A stretch of DNA of 50,860 nucleotides from an uncultured bacterium (GCA_913009415.1 CAJVYM010000003.1:1-50860); one strand, 5' to 3'; numbered from the stretch's first letter, positions 1 to 9,637 are shown. Numbers and translations: made by a program. The notes: generated from the letters alone by a model not told the origin.

Positions 1-635
1 AAGGCGATCACACCCCCGGTAATTGCCGCTTCGACCGGCCCGGCGATGGCGAGGTGGGCAATCAGCATGGCGGGGATCGTTTGAGCAAGGCCATAAGGAC
101 AATAAAGGGGGACACCGGCCGCTGTGTGGAACAAATAGGGTTGAATACCGAACTCTATCGCCGCCATCAACGCCGCAGCATTGATCCCGACATACGCCCC
201 GACGGCCGCGCCGATCCACCTCCGGCGTGAAGCGAACGGAGATCGCCAACTAATGAGCCGATAGATGAAATACCCCACAAACGGGAGCACGAATCCCATG
301 TTGAAGCAGTTGGCCCCAATGGCGGTGATTCCGCCGTCTCCGAAGAAGAGGGCTTGAACGACCAGCGCCAATGATTCACCGATGAGAGCTGCCCATGGTC
401 CCAACAGAATGGCGATGAGCGTTCCACCGACGGCGTGGGCCGTCGTTCCGCCGGGAACGGGGACATTGAACATCATGATGAGAAAAGAGAACGCAGCAAG
501 CAGAGCCAAAACCGGTACTGTGCGGCGGGTAAACGTCCTTCTCATCACCACTCCCGCTCTAGCCCAAAGCGGAAGACTCACCGCATACATCACTCCACAC
601 GTTACTGGTGACAAGTACCCATCAGGTATGTGCAT
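1..635 (-). CDS. cbiM: CbiM-type ECF cobalt/nickel transporter S component (partial, 3' end outside window)
   Basis: The frame opens at an ATG at 635 and runs without a stop off the left edge, giving about 211 residues. The protein starts MHIPDGYLSP, the signature N-terminus of CbiM/NikM whose N-terminal amine, His2 and nearby residues bind the metal. Further in it carries the conserved VPVPGGTTAHAVGGT segment and the GANCFNMG motif of the family, separated by hydrophobic membrane segments. CbiM is the substrate-specific membrane protein of energy-coupling-factor transporters that import Co2+ (for B12) or Ni2+. A purine-rich site (AGGAAGAG) lies just upstream of the start. The partners CbiN/CbiQ/CbiO would be expected beyond the left edge. 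Cobalt versus nickel cannot be decided from the sequence. Confidence 0.93.
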   Translation of the reverse strand, partial: MHIPDGYLSPVTCGVMYAVSLPLWARAGVVMRRTFTRRTVPVLALLAAFSFLIMMFNVPVPGGTTAHAVGGTLIAILLGPWAALIGESLALVVQALFFGDGGITAIGANCFNMGFVLPFVGYFIYRLISWRSPFASRRRWIGAAVGAYVGINAAALMAAIEFGIQPYLFHTAAGVPLYCPYGLAQTIPAMLIAHLAIAGPVEAAITGGVIA

Positions 636-750
636 CTTCTCTTCCTTTCAAGTAGCTAGAAACCCCTGATTCCTTCTGTGTCCTATAAGTTTGAAGGTAT
701 CAAGAACAGACGCTAAAGAAAACTCGTTTGCCCCATCGCCGGGTATTACT

Positions 751-786
751 TTTATAGCATTCGTAACACAACAATTATGTTAATGC
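751..786 (-). promoter_or_regulatory. Candidate promoter/operator upstream of cbiM
   Basis: Read on the minus strand, a TATAAA-like hexamer (756-751) lies about 115 bases upstream of cbiM. Directly upstream of it is an imperfect inverted repeat (757-786) with arms GCAT-TCG-TAACA and TGTTA-ATGC around a 9-base centre. Its position over the expected -35 region suggests a metal-responsive repressor site. No cobalamin-riboswitch B12-box could be found in the leader. This is weak evidence based on position and symmetry only. Confidence 0.25.
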
Positions 787-919
787 TTCCACTTGGAAAA
801 AACAAGGTTCACGAGAGATCAGATTTTCCGGCTTACCGAGGGGTACACATTTGGAGGAGTGGGCCAATACCGCAACATGGTAAACGAAGGGGTCGGAAGT
901 GAAGTGAGGAGTAGACAGG

Positions 920-1927
920 TTATTCATAGGCGCGCTCCTTCATCCACTCGTCGGAGTGGAATTGCCTCAAATAGTGCTTTCCGGTATCCGGGAGGAGGAG
1001 CACGATCATCTTTCCCCGTCTCGTCTCTTCTCGTCCGATCTCCAGAGCGATATGGACGGCGGCCCCGGCTGAGCCACCCACTAGGAGCCCTTCCTCACGC
1101 ACCAGGCGGCGTGCGGCGATGAACGACTCCCGATCCCCTACCTTGCGGATCTCATCGATGTACTGGAAGTGCGTCGTCTCGGGGATGATGTCCTCCCCGA
1201 TCCCTTCCACCTCATATGTATGGGCCTCAAGTAGCTCGCCGGTCTCAAAGTAATGCTTCAGGACAGAGCCCTCGGGATCGACGCCGATGACCCTGATCGA
1301 CGGGTCTTTCTCCTTCAGGAAGCGGCCTACCCCGCTTATTGTCCCTCCGGTGCCCAGCCCGGCGACGAAGTAGTCGAGCCGGCCCTGTGTCTGTTCCCAG
1401 ATCTCCGGTCCGGTGGTCAGGTAATGGGCCTCGGGGTTCTTGGGGTTGGCGTATTGGTTTGGCATGAAGGCACCGGGGGTCTCCTGTATGATCCTCCTGG
1501 CCACGGAGTAATAGCTCGCGGGATCATCAGGCGCCACCGCGGTAGGGCAGACGATCACCTCGGCCCCGTAGGCCCGCAGGAGGTTGACCTTCTCCTCGCT
1601 CATCTTATCGGGAATGGTGAAGATCGTTCGGTAGCCTTTGAGCGCCGCGACCAACGCCAGGCCGACCCCGGTGTTCCCAGATGTCGGCTCGACGATCGTC
1701 CCTCCCGGCTTTAGCCTCCCCTGCCTCTCCGCCTCTTTGATCATGGCGATCCCGATCCGGTCCTTCACCGACCCGCCAGGATTGAAGTACTCCACCTTGG
1801 CCCAGATCTCGGCCTCGATCCCGGCGGTGATCCGGTTCAGGCGGATCAACGGCGTCCAACCGACCGCCTCCAGGACGTTCGAGTACACTCGCAAATCCCT
1901 GTCTGTATTCATATTCAAGGCATTCAT
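920..1927 (-). CDS. PLP-dependent cysteine synthase / cystathionine beta-synthase family protein
   Basis: A 335-residue fold-type II PLP enzyme. The Schiff-base lysine is K55 in GGSVKDR. The substrate loop PTSGNTG is at 81-87, the phosphate-binding GTGGTISG at 192-199 and the PLP-N1 serine in GGSAGAA at 284-290. The family makes cysteine from O-acetylserine and sulfide, or cystathionine from serine (or O-acetylserine) and homocysteine. There is no C-terminal CBS regulatory domain. It follows a cystathionine gamma-lyase/synthase gene by 8 bases and a SAM methyltransferase gene beyond that. This order resembles the mccA-mccB transsulfuration operons, so a cystathionine beta-synthase role is favoured over plain CysK. 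The start at 1927 is set by an AGGAGGAG site a few bases upstream. Confidence 0.92.
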   Translation of the reverse strand: MNALNMNTDRDLRVYSNVLEAVGWTPLIRLNRITAGIEAEIWAKVEYFNPGGSVKDRIGIAMIKEAERQGRLKPGGTIVEPTSGNTGVGLALVAALKGYRTIFTIPDKMSEEKVNLLRAYGAEVIVCPTAVAPDDPASYYSVARRIIQETPGAFMPNQYANPKNPEAHYLTTGPEIWEQTQGRLDYFVAGLGTGGTISGVGRFLKEKDPSIRVIGVDPEGSVLKHYFETGELLEAHTYEVEGIGEDIIPETTHFQYIDEIRKVGDRESFIAARRLVREEGLLVGGSAGAAVHIALEIGREETRRGKMIVLLLPDTGKHYLRQFHSDEWMKERAYE

Positions 1928-1935
1928 CTCTCCTC

Positions 1936-3054
1936 CTAAAGTGTCTTTAAGGCGTCTTCCAAGTCCCGTTTGAGATCGACGTAATTCTCGATCCCCACCG
2001 ATATCCGGAGCAGGTTCTCCTTGATGCCCCGATTTCGCCTCTCCTCCTTGGGGATGGCGGCGTGGGTCATCGAGGCCGGATGACAGATGAGGGACTCCAC
2101 CCCACCGAGGCTCTCGGCAAGGGTGATTACTCTGAGCCTCTTTAAAAAGGTGACCATGTTCCTGTTGAGCTCGAAGCTGACCATCCCCCCGTAGTCCCGC
2201 ATCTGCCGGCCGGCCAGCTCATGGCCCGGATGGCTTGCCAGGCCGGGGTAATAAACCCTGCTCACCTTGGGGTGCGTCTCCAGGAACTCCGCCACCCGCT
2301 GGGCGTTGGAGCAGTGGCGTTCCATCCGCAGGGCGAGGGTCCTGATCCCCCGCAAGACGAGGAAGGAGTCGAAGGGGGAGGGGACGGCCCCGATGGTATT
2401 CTGGATGAATTTCAGCTTCTCATGGAGCCTGTCGTCAGAGGTCACGACCGCTCCGCCGATGACGTCGCAGTGGCCGCCCAAGTACTTGGTCGTGCTGTGG
2501 ACCACGATGTCCGCCCCCAGCTCAAGGGGTCGTTGCAGGTAAGGAGAGGAGAAGGTGTTGTCGACCACTAGGAGAGCCTCGCCCTTCAGCGCGGCGATCG
2601 CGGCGATATCGGAGATCTTGAGCAGGGGGTTCGTGGGGGTCTCCAGCCAGATCATCTTGGTCCTCTCCGTGATGGCGACGTTCGCGGCGTCACCGGTGTC
2701 GAGGTAGGTGAAGCGCAGGCCGTACTTTTCGAGCATCTGAAAGAGCCTGTAGGTACCGCCGTAGACGTCGTCGGAGACGATCACCTCGTCCCCCGGGCCG
2801 AGGAGCCTCAGCACCGCGGAGATCGCCGCCATCCCCGATGCGAAGGCCAGCCCGAAGCGCCCCCCTTCCAGGGCGGCCAGCTTCTCCTCCAGCCCGCGCC
2901 TGGTCGGGTTGCCCGTCCGGGAATACTCGAAGCCCTTATGAACTCCGGGCTCCTGCTGAGCGAAGGTCGTGCTCGGGTGGATCGGGGGTGCGATCGCCCC
3001 TGTCCCTGGGTCCGGCTGCTGATGAACCGCCAGTGTCTCGAATTCCAGTTGCAT
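1936..3054 (-). CDS. Cystathionine gamma-lyase / gamma-synthase family PLP enzyme
   Basis: A 372-residue Cys/Met-metabolism PLP enzyme (fold type I). It has YSRTGNPT at 44-51 (the neighbouring subunit's phosphate clamp), D165 in VVDNTFSSP, the Schiff-base lysine K190 in HSTTKYLGGH, and a C-terminal SLGGVESLICHP substrate-specificity segment. It would cleave cystathionine to cysteine, or act as MetB-type synthase; sequence alone does not separate these. The frame is open further upstream, but that part overlaps the preceding methyltransferase. The ATG at 3054 has an AAGGAG site at the right distance (9 bases). The alternative ATG at 3063 abuts the site and shares ATGA with the upstream stop. 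Co-transcription with the cysteine synthase/CBS gene supports a transsulfuration role. Confidence 0.92.
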   Translation of the reverse strand: MQLEFETLAVHQQPDPGTGAIAPPIHPSTTFAQQEPGVHKGFEYSRTGNPTRRGLEEKLAALEGGRFGLAFASGMAAISAVLRLLGPGDEVIVSDDVYGGTYRLFQMLEKYGLRFTYLDTGDAANVAITERTKMIWLETPTNPLLKISDIAAIAALKGEALLVVDNTFSSPYLQRPLELGADIVVHSTTKYLGGHCDVIGGAVVTSDDRLHEKLKFIQNTIGAVPSPFDSFLVLRGIRTLALRMERHCSNAQRVAEFLETHPKVSRVYYPGLASHPGHELAGRQMRDYGGMVSFELNRNMVTFLKRLRVITLAESLGGVESLICHPASMTHAAIPKEERRNRGIKENLLRISVGIENYVDLKRDLEDALKTL

Positions 3055-3059
3055 TCTGA

Positions 3060-3890
3060 TCATCTCCTTTCCTTGATTCCGACCAGGATGAGGGAGCATT
3101 CCACGGCGAGCAGCTCCGTCCCGGCTCGGCCCAGCTCCTCCAATTTGTTCTTCAGCACACTTCGCGCCTCCTCCCACATGCAGGGGGGCAACGGCTTCAG
3201 GTACAGTTCGGCGGTTATGGTGTTGATTCGGCGCAGGTACTGCTCCGGGGTGATGGGATCCTCGATGCTCAGGTGAAAGCGACGATGGATGGAGAGGCCC
3301 AACTCCTCCAGCTTCTTTTGCAACTCCCGCCCGTCGAACCTCTGTGCCCCGATGAGCTCATCCGCTTTGATCTTCTCAAAGTGCTTGGGGTAGCAGAGGA
3401 GGAGCTCTTCCAGGGCCTCGTAGAAGAAATCGTAGAAACGGGATTCTGCCGTGATTAACCCGATCTTTCCCCCTTCTTTGAGGACACGGTGTATCTCGGC
3501 CAGGGCCCGGTCTGGATCCGGGACCCAGGGGAGCATGAAGCTGCTCACCACGAGATCGAAGCTCTCGTCCGCGAAGCTCAGGGAGAGCGCATCTTCCTGG
3601 TGGAAGGAGATGTTCTCAAGCCCCTCTTCCCCAGCCTTCGCCCGAGCGATCCCTAATACTTTCTCGTTGATGTCCACCCCGACAACCTCCCCGTGGGGAA
3701 GGCTCTGAGCCAACCTCAGGGTAAGCCCCCCGGGGCCGCAGCCTACGTCCAAGGCTCGTTCCTTGCCTTTCGGGTTCAATTCCGCGATCAGGGCAGCGAA
3801 CTGCCCTACCCGGCAGGGGGTAATCAGCCGATCGTAGTCGTGCGCCGTAATCCGATAGATTTCCTTTACCTGTTCTGCCACGCTTTTCAT
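3060..3890 (-). CDS. Class I SAM-dependent methyltransferase in the transsulfuration operon
   Basis: A 276-residue Rossmann-fold methyltransferase. Motif I is LDVGCGPGG at 47-55, followed by the acidic VVGVDIN strand, an EDALSLSFADESFD segment (motif II region) and a typical post-motif HRVLKEGGKIG. The substrate cannot be told. In Firmicutes the first gene of mtnN/mccA/mccB operons (yrrT) encodes a comparable methyltransferase that produces S-adenosylhomocysteine, the entry to reverse transsulfuration. This is the first gene of the operon and ends at the start of the gamma-lyase gene. The start at 3890 has GGAGG about five bases upstream. Confidence 0.85.
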   Translation of the reverse strand: MKSVAEQVKEIYRITAHDYDRLITPCRVGQFAALIAELNPKGKERALDVGCGPGGLTLRLAQSLPHGEVVGVDINEKVLGIARAKAGEEGLENISFHQEDALSLSFADESFDLVVSSFMLPWVPDPDRALAEIHRVLKEGGKIGLITAESRFYDFFYEALEELLLCYPKHFEKIKADELIGAQRFDGRELQKKLEELGLSIHRRFHLSIEDPITPEQYLRRINTITAELYLKPLPPCMWEEARSVLKNKLEELGRAGTELLAVECSLILVGIKERR

Positions 3891-4387
3891 CGCTACCTCC
3901 GTTATTTGATTGGACTAATGTCTGCTTCCATACCATCAGGAGGCGGTGGCGGAGATCTATTTCTATGATTTAACTTTGATAGGGGGAAAGTTCGGAGATT
4001 GCTCAGGAAAGAGGCAACAAAGCCCCCTCCAGGAGTAAAACGGGAATTTGGAAAGGCTGAGGAAAAATGAAAGGCCGCTCATATAGAGGCGGAAACTCAC
4101 ATCAGTGTTGACTAAAGACCGGACAAAGACGACCAACTACTTCAACAAAGGCGATCACCTACCATTATCTTGACCCTCCTCTTTTGGATTGATCGTATAA
4201 TACCAGGGAGTATCCAAGTTATCAAGTTTCCGCATTGCCTCACACAACATGCGCGCGAGGAGGCACTCGTAATGTAACCATGTTGTCCCATAAAGTGCAA
4301 CATCAGGGCGACACACGCTTGGAGCAAGCAGAGGGGATGGCTAGATCCACTGAATGTTGCCTCTTCTTGGCACCGGACCGTTCACTG
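3891..4387. other. Intergenic stretch without a recognisable gene
   Basis: About 500 bases between the divergent transsulfuration and dynamin-MutS operons. Reading frames here are short, lack convincing ribosome sites and show no family motif. The only structure seen is a perfect 8-base inverted repeat (ACAACATG at 4244-4251, CATGTTGT at 4279-4286) with a 27-base loop. No tRNA or riboswitch was recognised. Confidence 0.5.
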
Positions 4388-4417
4388 TTGACAAATCAAA
4401 CGGAATCTTGCGATACT
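4388..4417 (+). promoter_or_regulatory. Predicted sigma-70 promoter of the dynamin-MutS operon
   Basis: A perfect -35 hexamer TTGACA (4388-4393) and a -10-like GATACT (4412-4417, four of six consensus bases) are separated by 18 bases. Transcription would start near 4424, leaving an untranslated leader of about 160 bases before the dynamin-like gene at 4586. Confidence 0.5.
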
Positions 4418-4585
4418 ACACTGCTTGATCCAGGTTGTGGCAGTCGGTACAATAAATTTCGTAGGGGATGGAGTCCCTCGCGCATCCGCCCTTGGGCTAA
4501 TGACTCCTGCCGGAAAGCTTGGTGGGAGCATGGCAAGCAGAGTCAAGATCGCTCCTTCTAAGCAGCTACTAGGAGGAGTTTTCTC

Positions 4586-6445
4586 ATGAACATTACCAGC
4601 AGAGAGCAACAGCCTACAAACAGCGTGGATAACGCAAAATCCGCTGTGAATCCCGATGTAACCGGCTTATCAGGGATCCTTTCCAACGCTGCCGCATGCA
4701 TCAATGCTCTTGGTAACGGGTATGAATCTATTGCTGGCAAGCTTACGCAGCTACAAGATCGCCTGACACACGGCAGATTCCATTTGGCCGTTCTGGGCCA
4801 ATTCAAGCGGGGAAAGAGTACGCTCCTCAATGCCCTACTGGGCGAAGAGGTTCTTCCAACATCGGTTGTCCCACTGACGGCAATCCCTACGTTCATTCGT
4901 AACGGCGAAAGGCTAAGCGCACGTGTTCAGTTTCAGAATGGGCAGGATCAGCAGTGGGCACAGGTGGAGACATCCGATCAACTGCGCGAGTTCCTCACAG
5001 AATATGTAACTGAGGAGGGAAATCCGAATAACGAGCGGGAAGTGACCCAGGTTGAGGTTTTTTATCCTTCTCCGCTGCTGAACCAGGGGGTTGTGCTGAT
5101 CGACACACCCGGCATAGGCTCGACTTTCCGCCACAATACCGAGGCCACGTTGAATTTCCTGCCACAGTGCGATGCGGCATTGTTCCTGGTCTCGGCTGAC
5201 CCGCCGATCACTGAGGTCGAAGTGAAGTTCCTGCGACAGGTGCGCTCCAAGGTCTCTCGCCTGTTCTTCATACTCAACAAGGTGGATTACCTCGACAATA
5301 GGGATCGTAGGGCTGCCCTCAATTTTCTGCGCACAGTGCTGACAGAGCAGGCCAACTTGCCTGCGGACGCATCGATCTTCTGCGTCTCGGCGCGACAGGG
5401 GGTTGCATCACAGGTAGAGGGCAATGATGCTCTGTGGGAAACCAGCGGCATGGCCGAACTGGAACGCCACCTGGTGAAGTTCCTGGTGGATGAGAAGGCC
5501 GCGGCACTGCGTGAAGCCCTCGGACGGAAGGCCGCAGATGCACTCGCCGAAGCCGCAATGAGGTTAAGGTTGGCCTTGCGTTCACTTGAGATGCCGCTTC
5601 ACGATTTACAGCAGCGCCTCGCTAAGCTGGAGACTAAGATCCGTGAAGCCCGTAGGCAGCGAGAGACAACCGGGGACATGTTGGCCGGTGACAGGCGACG
5701 AATGCATGAGTTTCTGGAACAGACCTCTGAGCAGCTCAGGGAAAAGGCAAGCGAGTACCTGCGCGGGATCGTTCAGGAGACGTTAGCTCGTAATGGCCAG
5801 GCGGGAGAAGATGAGGTTAAGAACGCGTTGGCGGAGGCAATCCCCGGATACTTTGAGCATCAGGTTGGGCAAACGACGGAGCTGTTCACCAAACGCACGG
5901 CAGAGACTCTCAAGCCACACCAGCAGCGGGCCGACGAGCTGATAGAGTCGGTTCGTAAAACAGCGGCGGAGCTGTTTAACGTGCCTTACCACGCCCCGGA
6001 TAGCGCTCGGGCGTTCGAGATGGTCCACCGCCCTTACTGGGTGAAGCACAAGTGGGCGAGCAGCCTGATTCCGATTCCGTCGGGACTAGTGGACCGATCT
6101 CTTCCCGCATCCATCCAGCGCAAGCGCATCCGCAAGCGGTTGCTGGAGCAGGTGGACAATCTGGTGGTGGCCAACGTGGAGAACCTGAGGTGGGCAACGT
6201 TTCAGAGCATCGACCAGACCTTTTCGCAGTTTGCATCGACCCTCGACCGGCGGCTTGCAGAAACCGTGGACGCCACGCACGGAGCGATCCACGCAGCGAT
6301 GGAGCGTAGGCAGAGCCACAGTGATGCCATCGCAAGCGAAGTAGCACAGATCGGGACCGCAACGATGGAACTGGAACAGCTTCGCGCAGACTTAAACAGT
6401 GCGATAGCCGGCTCCCGGGCAGGTGATACTCATGAGCGAGCGTGA
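4586..6445 (+). CDS. Bacterial dynamin-like GTPase, first gene of a dynamin-MutS-MutS operon
   Basis: A 619-residue dynamin-family GTPase. G1 is GQFKRGKST (71-79), G2 lies around T98 in [10 protein letters not shown]3 is DTPG (173-176) and G4 is NKVD (231-234). After the GTPase domain come long charged helices (about 310-470, probable coiled coil/stalk). A segment rich in Pro, Trp and basic residues (about 483-520, [10 protein letters not shown] followed by SLIPIPSG) sits where bacterial dynamins carry a membrane-contacting tip. C-terminal helices follow. Such proteins remodel or tether membranes by GTP-driven assembly, and some act in phage defence or stress. No transmembrane segment is obvious. 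The start has AGGAGGAG eight bases upstream. The 3' end overlaps the next gene by 14 bases, so translation is probably coupled. The function of this family member is unknown. Confidence 0.9.
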   Translation: MNITSREQQPTNSVDNAKSAVNPDVTGLSGILSNAAACINALGNGYESIAGKLTQLQDRLTHGRFHLAVLGQFKRGKSTLLNALLGEEVLPTSVVPLTAIPTFIRNGERLSARVQFQNGQDQQWAQVETSDQLREFLTEYVTEEGNPNNEREVTQVEVFYPSPLLNQGVVLIDTPGIGSTFRHNTEATLNFLPQCDAALFLVSADPPITEVEVKFLRQVRSKVSRLFFILNKVDYLDNRDRRAALNFLRTVLTEQANLPADASIFCVSARQGVASQVEGNDALWETSGMAELERHLVKFLVDEKAAALREALGRKAADALAEAAMRLRLALRSLEMPLHDLQQRLAKLETKIREARRQRETTGDMLAGDRRRMHEFLEQTSEQLREKASEYLRGIVQETLARNGQAGEDEVKNALAEAIPGYFEHQVGQTTELFTKRTAETLKPHQQRADELIESVRKTAAELFNVPYHAPDSARAFEMVHRPYWVKHKWASSLIPIPSGLVDRSLPASIQRKRIRKRLLEQVDNLVVANVENLRWATFQSIDQTFSQFASTLDRRLAETVDATHGAIHAAMERRQSHSDAIASEVAQIGTATMELEQLRADLNSAIAGSRAGDTHERA

Positions 6446-8132
6446 CATCGAGCTTTCCAGTCTCGGACTGGACCTTGAGAAACAAGATCGGTCTACACAA
6501 GCACGTCGAGAAAGCGGTACACCAAAAGATGACGATCACACGGATGGCTTGCAAAGGCTCTCCTCGGACGCGACTGCTTCCGGCAGGGCAAGTACCCCTG
6601 CTCCCTTTCACAGTATTCTCTTTCCACGGAGCACAAGGGAGTACATGCGGGAAACGAAGGAACCACCAGAGTTCTTTCATGACCTTAATCTCGATCAAGT
6701 AGTGGATGCCATTACGAGTGGTTGGGATGAATTTGATCTTAAGCCCTTCTTTTATCGATCTCTTAGAGATCTGGATACGATCACTTATCGCCAGGGGGTG
6801 ATGCGTGATCTGGAGGGGAAAAACGCAATGGAGGCCATCGAGTCGTTCACCGAACGCATCCGCATCATGCGCCGGTATCTCAAGCACTCTCAGGACCTGC
6901 GCTACAAGGAACAGAAGGAAGGTTGGTTTATCGCGTCTGTAAACCTCTACTGTGAAGCAATCGAGCAGTTGTCGCATGATCTAAACGGCCTGCCCCTAGC
7001 TTCACGCGGCCTGCAATCGCTGCGAGAATTTCTTGCATCATACGTACGTTCCAGCGCATTTGAAGAATTAGCTGCCGAAACAAAGAGGCTAACCGATGCG
7101 CTGTCAGCAATCCGCTACTGTCTCATCATCAAGGGAAACCGCATCACCGTGCGCAACTACGATGGGGAAGAGGACTACTCCGCTATTGTGGAAGAGACGT
7201 TTCAGAAGTTCCGGCGTGGGGCGGTGAAGGACTACCGTCGCACGTTCAAGGGCGCGGGAATGAACTACGTTGAAGCGCGGATTCTGGAGCGAGTGGCCTG
7301 GTTGAATCCGCACACGTTCAAGGCACTCGAAAAGTTCTGCGCCGAGTACGCAGAATACCCTAACGAGACGATATTGCGGTTCTACCGCGAGGTCCAGTTT
7401 TATGTGGCCTATCTGCGATATGTCGAGACCTTCCGAAGCTCTGGTCTCAGCTTCTGCTACCCGCAGGTTTCGGATGCCTCCAAGGAAGAAAACGTTAGTG
7501 ATGCCTTCGATCCGGCCCTGGCCCTCAATCTCATTCATGCGCAGGGGACCGTTGTTCCAAACGGCTTCTTCTTGCGCAATCCGGAGCGTATCCTCATCAT
7601 CTCCGGGCCGAACCAGGGGGGCAAGACAACGTTCGCGCGCATGTTCGCTCAGTTGCATTATCTTGCCAGTCTGGGCTGTCCGGTTCCGGGGACAGAAGCA
7701 CAGCTCTTTCTCTTCGACCACCTCTTCGCGCATTTTGAGCGGGAAGAAGACATCACCAATCTTCGCAGCAAGCTGGAGGACGATCTGGTGCGCACGCGGC
7801 GGATATTGAAGCGGGCGACGCCGAGCAGCATTATCATCATGAACGAGGTGTTCGCCTCCACCACCCTCAAGGATGCGCTCGACTTGAGCAAGAAGGTGTT
7901 GGAGAAGATATCGCAACTCGATCTGCTCTCCGTCTTCGTTACCTTCCTCGACGAGTTGGCCTCGCTCAACGAAAAGACAGTGAGCATGGTCAGTACGGTT
8001 GACCCGGACGATCCCGCGGTGCGCACCTACCACTTAGAACGGCGACCGGCCGACGGACTGGCGTATGCCATTGCCATCGCTCAGAAGCATCGAGTAACCT
8101 ACGCCCAACTCAAAGGACGGATCGTCAAATGA
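6432..8132 (+). CDS. MutS-core ATPase, paralog A (mismatch-recognition domain absent)
   Basis: A 566-residue protein with a C-terminal MutS domain V ATPase: Walker [10 protein letters not shown] (392-400) and Walker B strand SIIIMNEVF (466-474). Asn471 replaces the usual Asp, while catalytic Glu472 is kept. The stretch corresponding to the MutS 'ATH' switch histidine reads VTFLDEL (about 503-509), so the His is lost. The middle contains [12 protein letters not shown] (111-122), shared with the next gene's product, and long helices like the MutS lever/core domains. The MutS N-terminal mismatch-recognition and connector domains are missing, and the first 70 residues look disordered. The ATG at 6432 is preferred over GTG at 6423 because AGGTGA lies six bases upstream. 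It overlaps the dynamin gene and, by ATGA, the second MutS-like gene. Role unknown. Confidence 0.85.
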   Translation: MSERDIELSSLGLDLEKQDRSTQARRESGTPKDDDHTDGLQRLSSDATASGRASTPAPFHSILFPRSTREYMRETKEPPEFFHDLNLDQVVDAITSGWDEFDLKPFFYRSLRDLDTITYRQGVMRDLEGKNAMEAIESFTERIRIMRRYLKHSQDLRYKEQKEGWFIASVNLYCEAIEQLSHDLNGLPLASRGLQSLREFLASYVRSSAFEELAAETKRLTDALSAIRYCLIIKGNRITVRNYDGEEDYSAIVEETFQKFRRGAVKDYRRTFKGAGMNYVEARILERVAWLNPHTFKALEKFCAEYAEYPNETILRFYREVQFYVAYLRYVETFRSSGLSFCYPQVSDASKEENVSDAFDPALALNLIHAQGTVVPNGFFLRNPERILIISGPNQGGKTTFARMFAQLHYLASLGCPVPGTEAQLFLFDHLFAHFEREEDITNLRSKLEDDLVRTRRILKRATPSSIIIMNEVFASTTLKDALDLSKKVLEKISQLDLLSVFVTFLDELASLNEKTVSMVSTVDPDDPAVRTYHLERRPADGLAYAIAIAQKHRVTYAQLKGRIVK

Positions 8133-9637
8133 AAGCCCTGTTGATGCATCGCAAGAGAGATTTTGACCTGGCCCAGGAACCAGCGCGCAACGAAGCAGCC
8201 CTGATGCAGGATCTTGAGCTGGATACCCTTCTCAGCGCGATGGCGGGCGAGGATGAGTTTCTTCTCGATGTGGCGCACAAGGCCCTTCTCTGTGGGTTGC
8301 AGAACGACATGGACACAATCATCTATCGACAGGCGGCGCTCAAGGACTCCCTTAAGAATCCGGAGGTTGTCAGGTCTCTCTACGATCTCGCCGTTGAGGC
8401 GATCGTTACAAAGCAAAACCAGCGGCTGGGGATCTTCAGCCACAATCCAAGCGCGATACTGCACGGTGCGATCAACCTGGTAGAGATGTTTACCGGTATT
8501 CTGGAGAAGGTGAGGAACGTCGCGAAGGAGCACGCTGAAGAGTTCGAGTCCGAAGCGTTTAGGAACCTGTTCGCGATGCTCGAAGAGGAATTGAGCGACG
8601 AATACCTGGCGTCCATCAAGGATCGCTTAAAGGAACTGAAGTTCCGCCCCGGAGTGCTGGTGAGTGCGGAGCCGGGCATGGGAAACGAGGCCGAGAATTA
8701 CGTTTTAAGAAAGCCGAAGAAAGAGCGAGGTTGGGTACAACAAATCTTCAGCGCACACCGACCCGCATACTCCTTTTCAATCAACCCTCGTGACGAGGCC
8801 GGGGGAAGGGCCCTGTGGGAACTGCGGGATCGGGGCATCAACCTTGCTGTCAACGCGCTTGCCCAGTCCGCTGATCACATGCTCAGCTTCTTCCATATGC
8901 TGAGGGTGGAACTGGCCTTCTACGTCGGCTCCCTGAATTTGCATGACCGCCTTGCCCCAAAGGGAGAACCGGTCTGCTTCCCTCACCCGGCACCCGTGGG
9001 TGAACGCAGGCATCGCTTCAGCGAACTATACGATGTGTGCCTATCGCTGCACATGGATCGCAAAGTTGTGGGTAACACCGTAGATGCGAAGGGCAAGAGC
9101 CTGGTGATGATCACCGGTGCCAACCGAGGGGGAAAGTCCACCTTTCTGCAAAGCATAGGGCTGGCCCAGTTGATGATGCAGTGCGGCATGTTCGTCGGGG
9201 CCGAGTCGTTCGAAGCGGAGCTGTGCACGGGCCTTTTCACCCACTACAAGCGTGAGGAAGACGCCTCGATGAAGAGCGGCAAGTTCGATGAGGAGATAGC
9301 TCGCATGAGCGACATCGCCGATGCCATCACGCCAAACTCCATCATACTATTCAACGAATCGTTCGCCGCGACAAATGAACGAGAAGGCTCGGAGATCGCG
9401 CGGCAGATCGTGACTGCGTTGCTGGAGCGTCATATCGAGATCTTCTTCGTCACCCATCTGTACGAACTTGCGCGTGGTCTGTACAGCGACAGGACAAACG
9501 ATGCCATCTTCCTCCGAGCTGAGAGGCTGCCGGATGGGACGCGAACATTCAAACTCGTCCCAGGCGAACCACTGGAGACAAGCTACGGCGAAGACCTGTA
9601 CCGGGAGATATTTCTGGGAACTAGGGGATCAGCTTAG
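8129..9637 (+). CDS. MutS-core ATPase, paralog B
   Basis: A 502-residue paralog of the preceding protein. It shares the [12 protein letters not shown] segment (57-68) and a C-terminal MutS domain V with Walker [10 protein letters not shown] (330-338) and Walker B SIILFNE (404-410), again with Asn for Asp. It keeps the switch histidine, H443 in [10 protein letters not shown]. Only one of the two paralogs therefore retains the complete switch, the kind of asymmetry expected of a heterodimer such as eukaryotic MSH2-MSH6. No mismatch-recognition, Smr or nuclease domain is visible. The start codon shares ATGA with the stop of the previous gene. The gene ends the operon, and about 680 bases without a gene follow. 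Role unknown; DNA- or RNA-structure sensing coupled to the dynamin is inference. Confidence 0.86.
   Translation: MKALLMHRKRDFDLAQEPARNEAALMQDLELDTLLSAMAGEDEFLLDVAHKALLCGLQNDMDTIIYRQAALKDSLKNPEVVRSLYDLAVEAIVTKQNQRLGIFSHNPSAILHGAINLVEMFTGILEKVRNVAKEHAEEFESEAFRNLFAMLEEELSDEYLASIKDRLKELKFRPGVLVSAEPGMGNEAENYVLRKPKKERGWVQQIFSAHRPAYSFSINPRDEAGGRALWELRDRGINLAVNALAQSADHMLSFFHMLRVELAFYVGSLNLHDRLAPKGEPVCFPHPAPVGERRHRFSELYDVCLSLHMDRKVVGNTVDAKGKSLVMITGANRGGKSTFLQSIGLAQLMMQCGMFVGAESFEAELCTGLFTHYKREEDASMKSGKFDEEIARMSDIADAITPNSIILFNESFAATNEREGSEIARQIVTALLERHIEIFFVTHLYELARGLYSDRTNDAIFLRAERLPDGTRTFKLVPGEPLETSYGEDLYREIFLGTRGSA

Noticed and set aside
636..780. Cobalamin or NiCo riboswitch in the cbiM leader
   Set aside because: No B12-box or NiCo consensus was found in the leader. 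Only a weak promoter and an inverted repeat are visible.
793..1122. Plus-strand open frame overlapping the cysteine synthase gene
   Set aside because: It lies antisense to a gene with clear family motifs and has no domain or ribosome site of its own.
4142..4560. Short overlapping frames in the gap before the dynamin gene
   Set aside because: They lack ribosome sites and motifs, and both strands are open by chance. The predicted promoter lies within them.
5976..6977. Minus-strand 333-codon frame across the dynamin/MutS junction
   Set aside because: It is antisense to two motif-bearing genes, has an Arg/Pro/Ser-rich composition and no family match.
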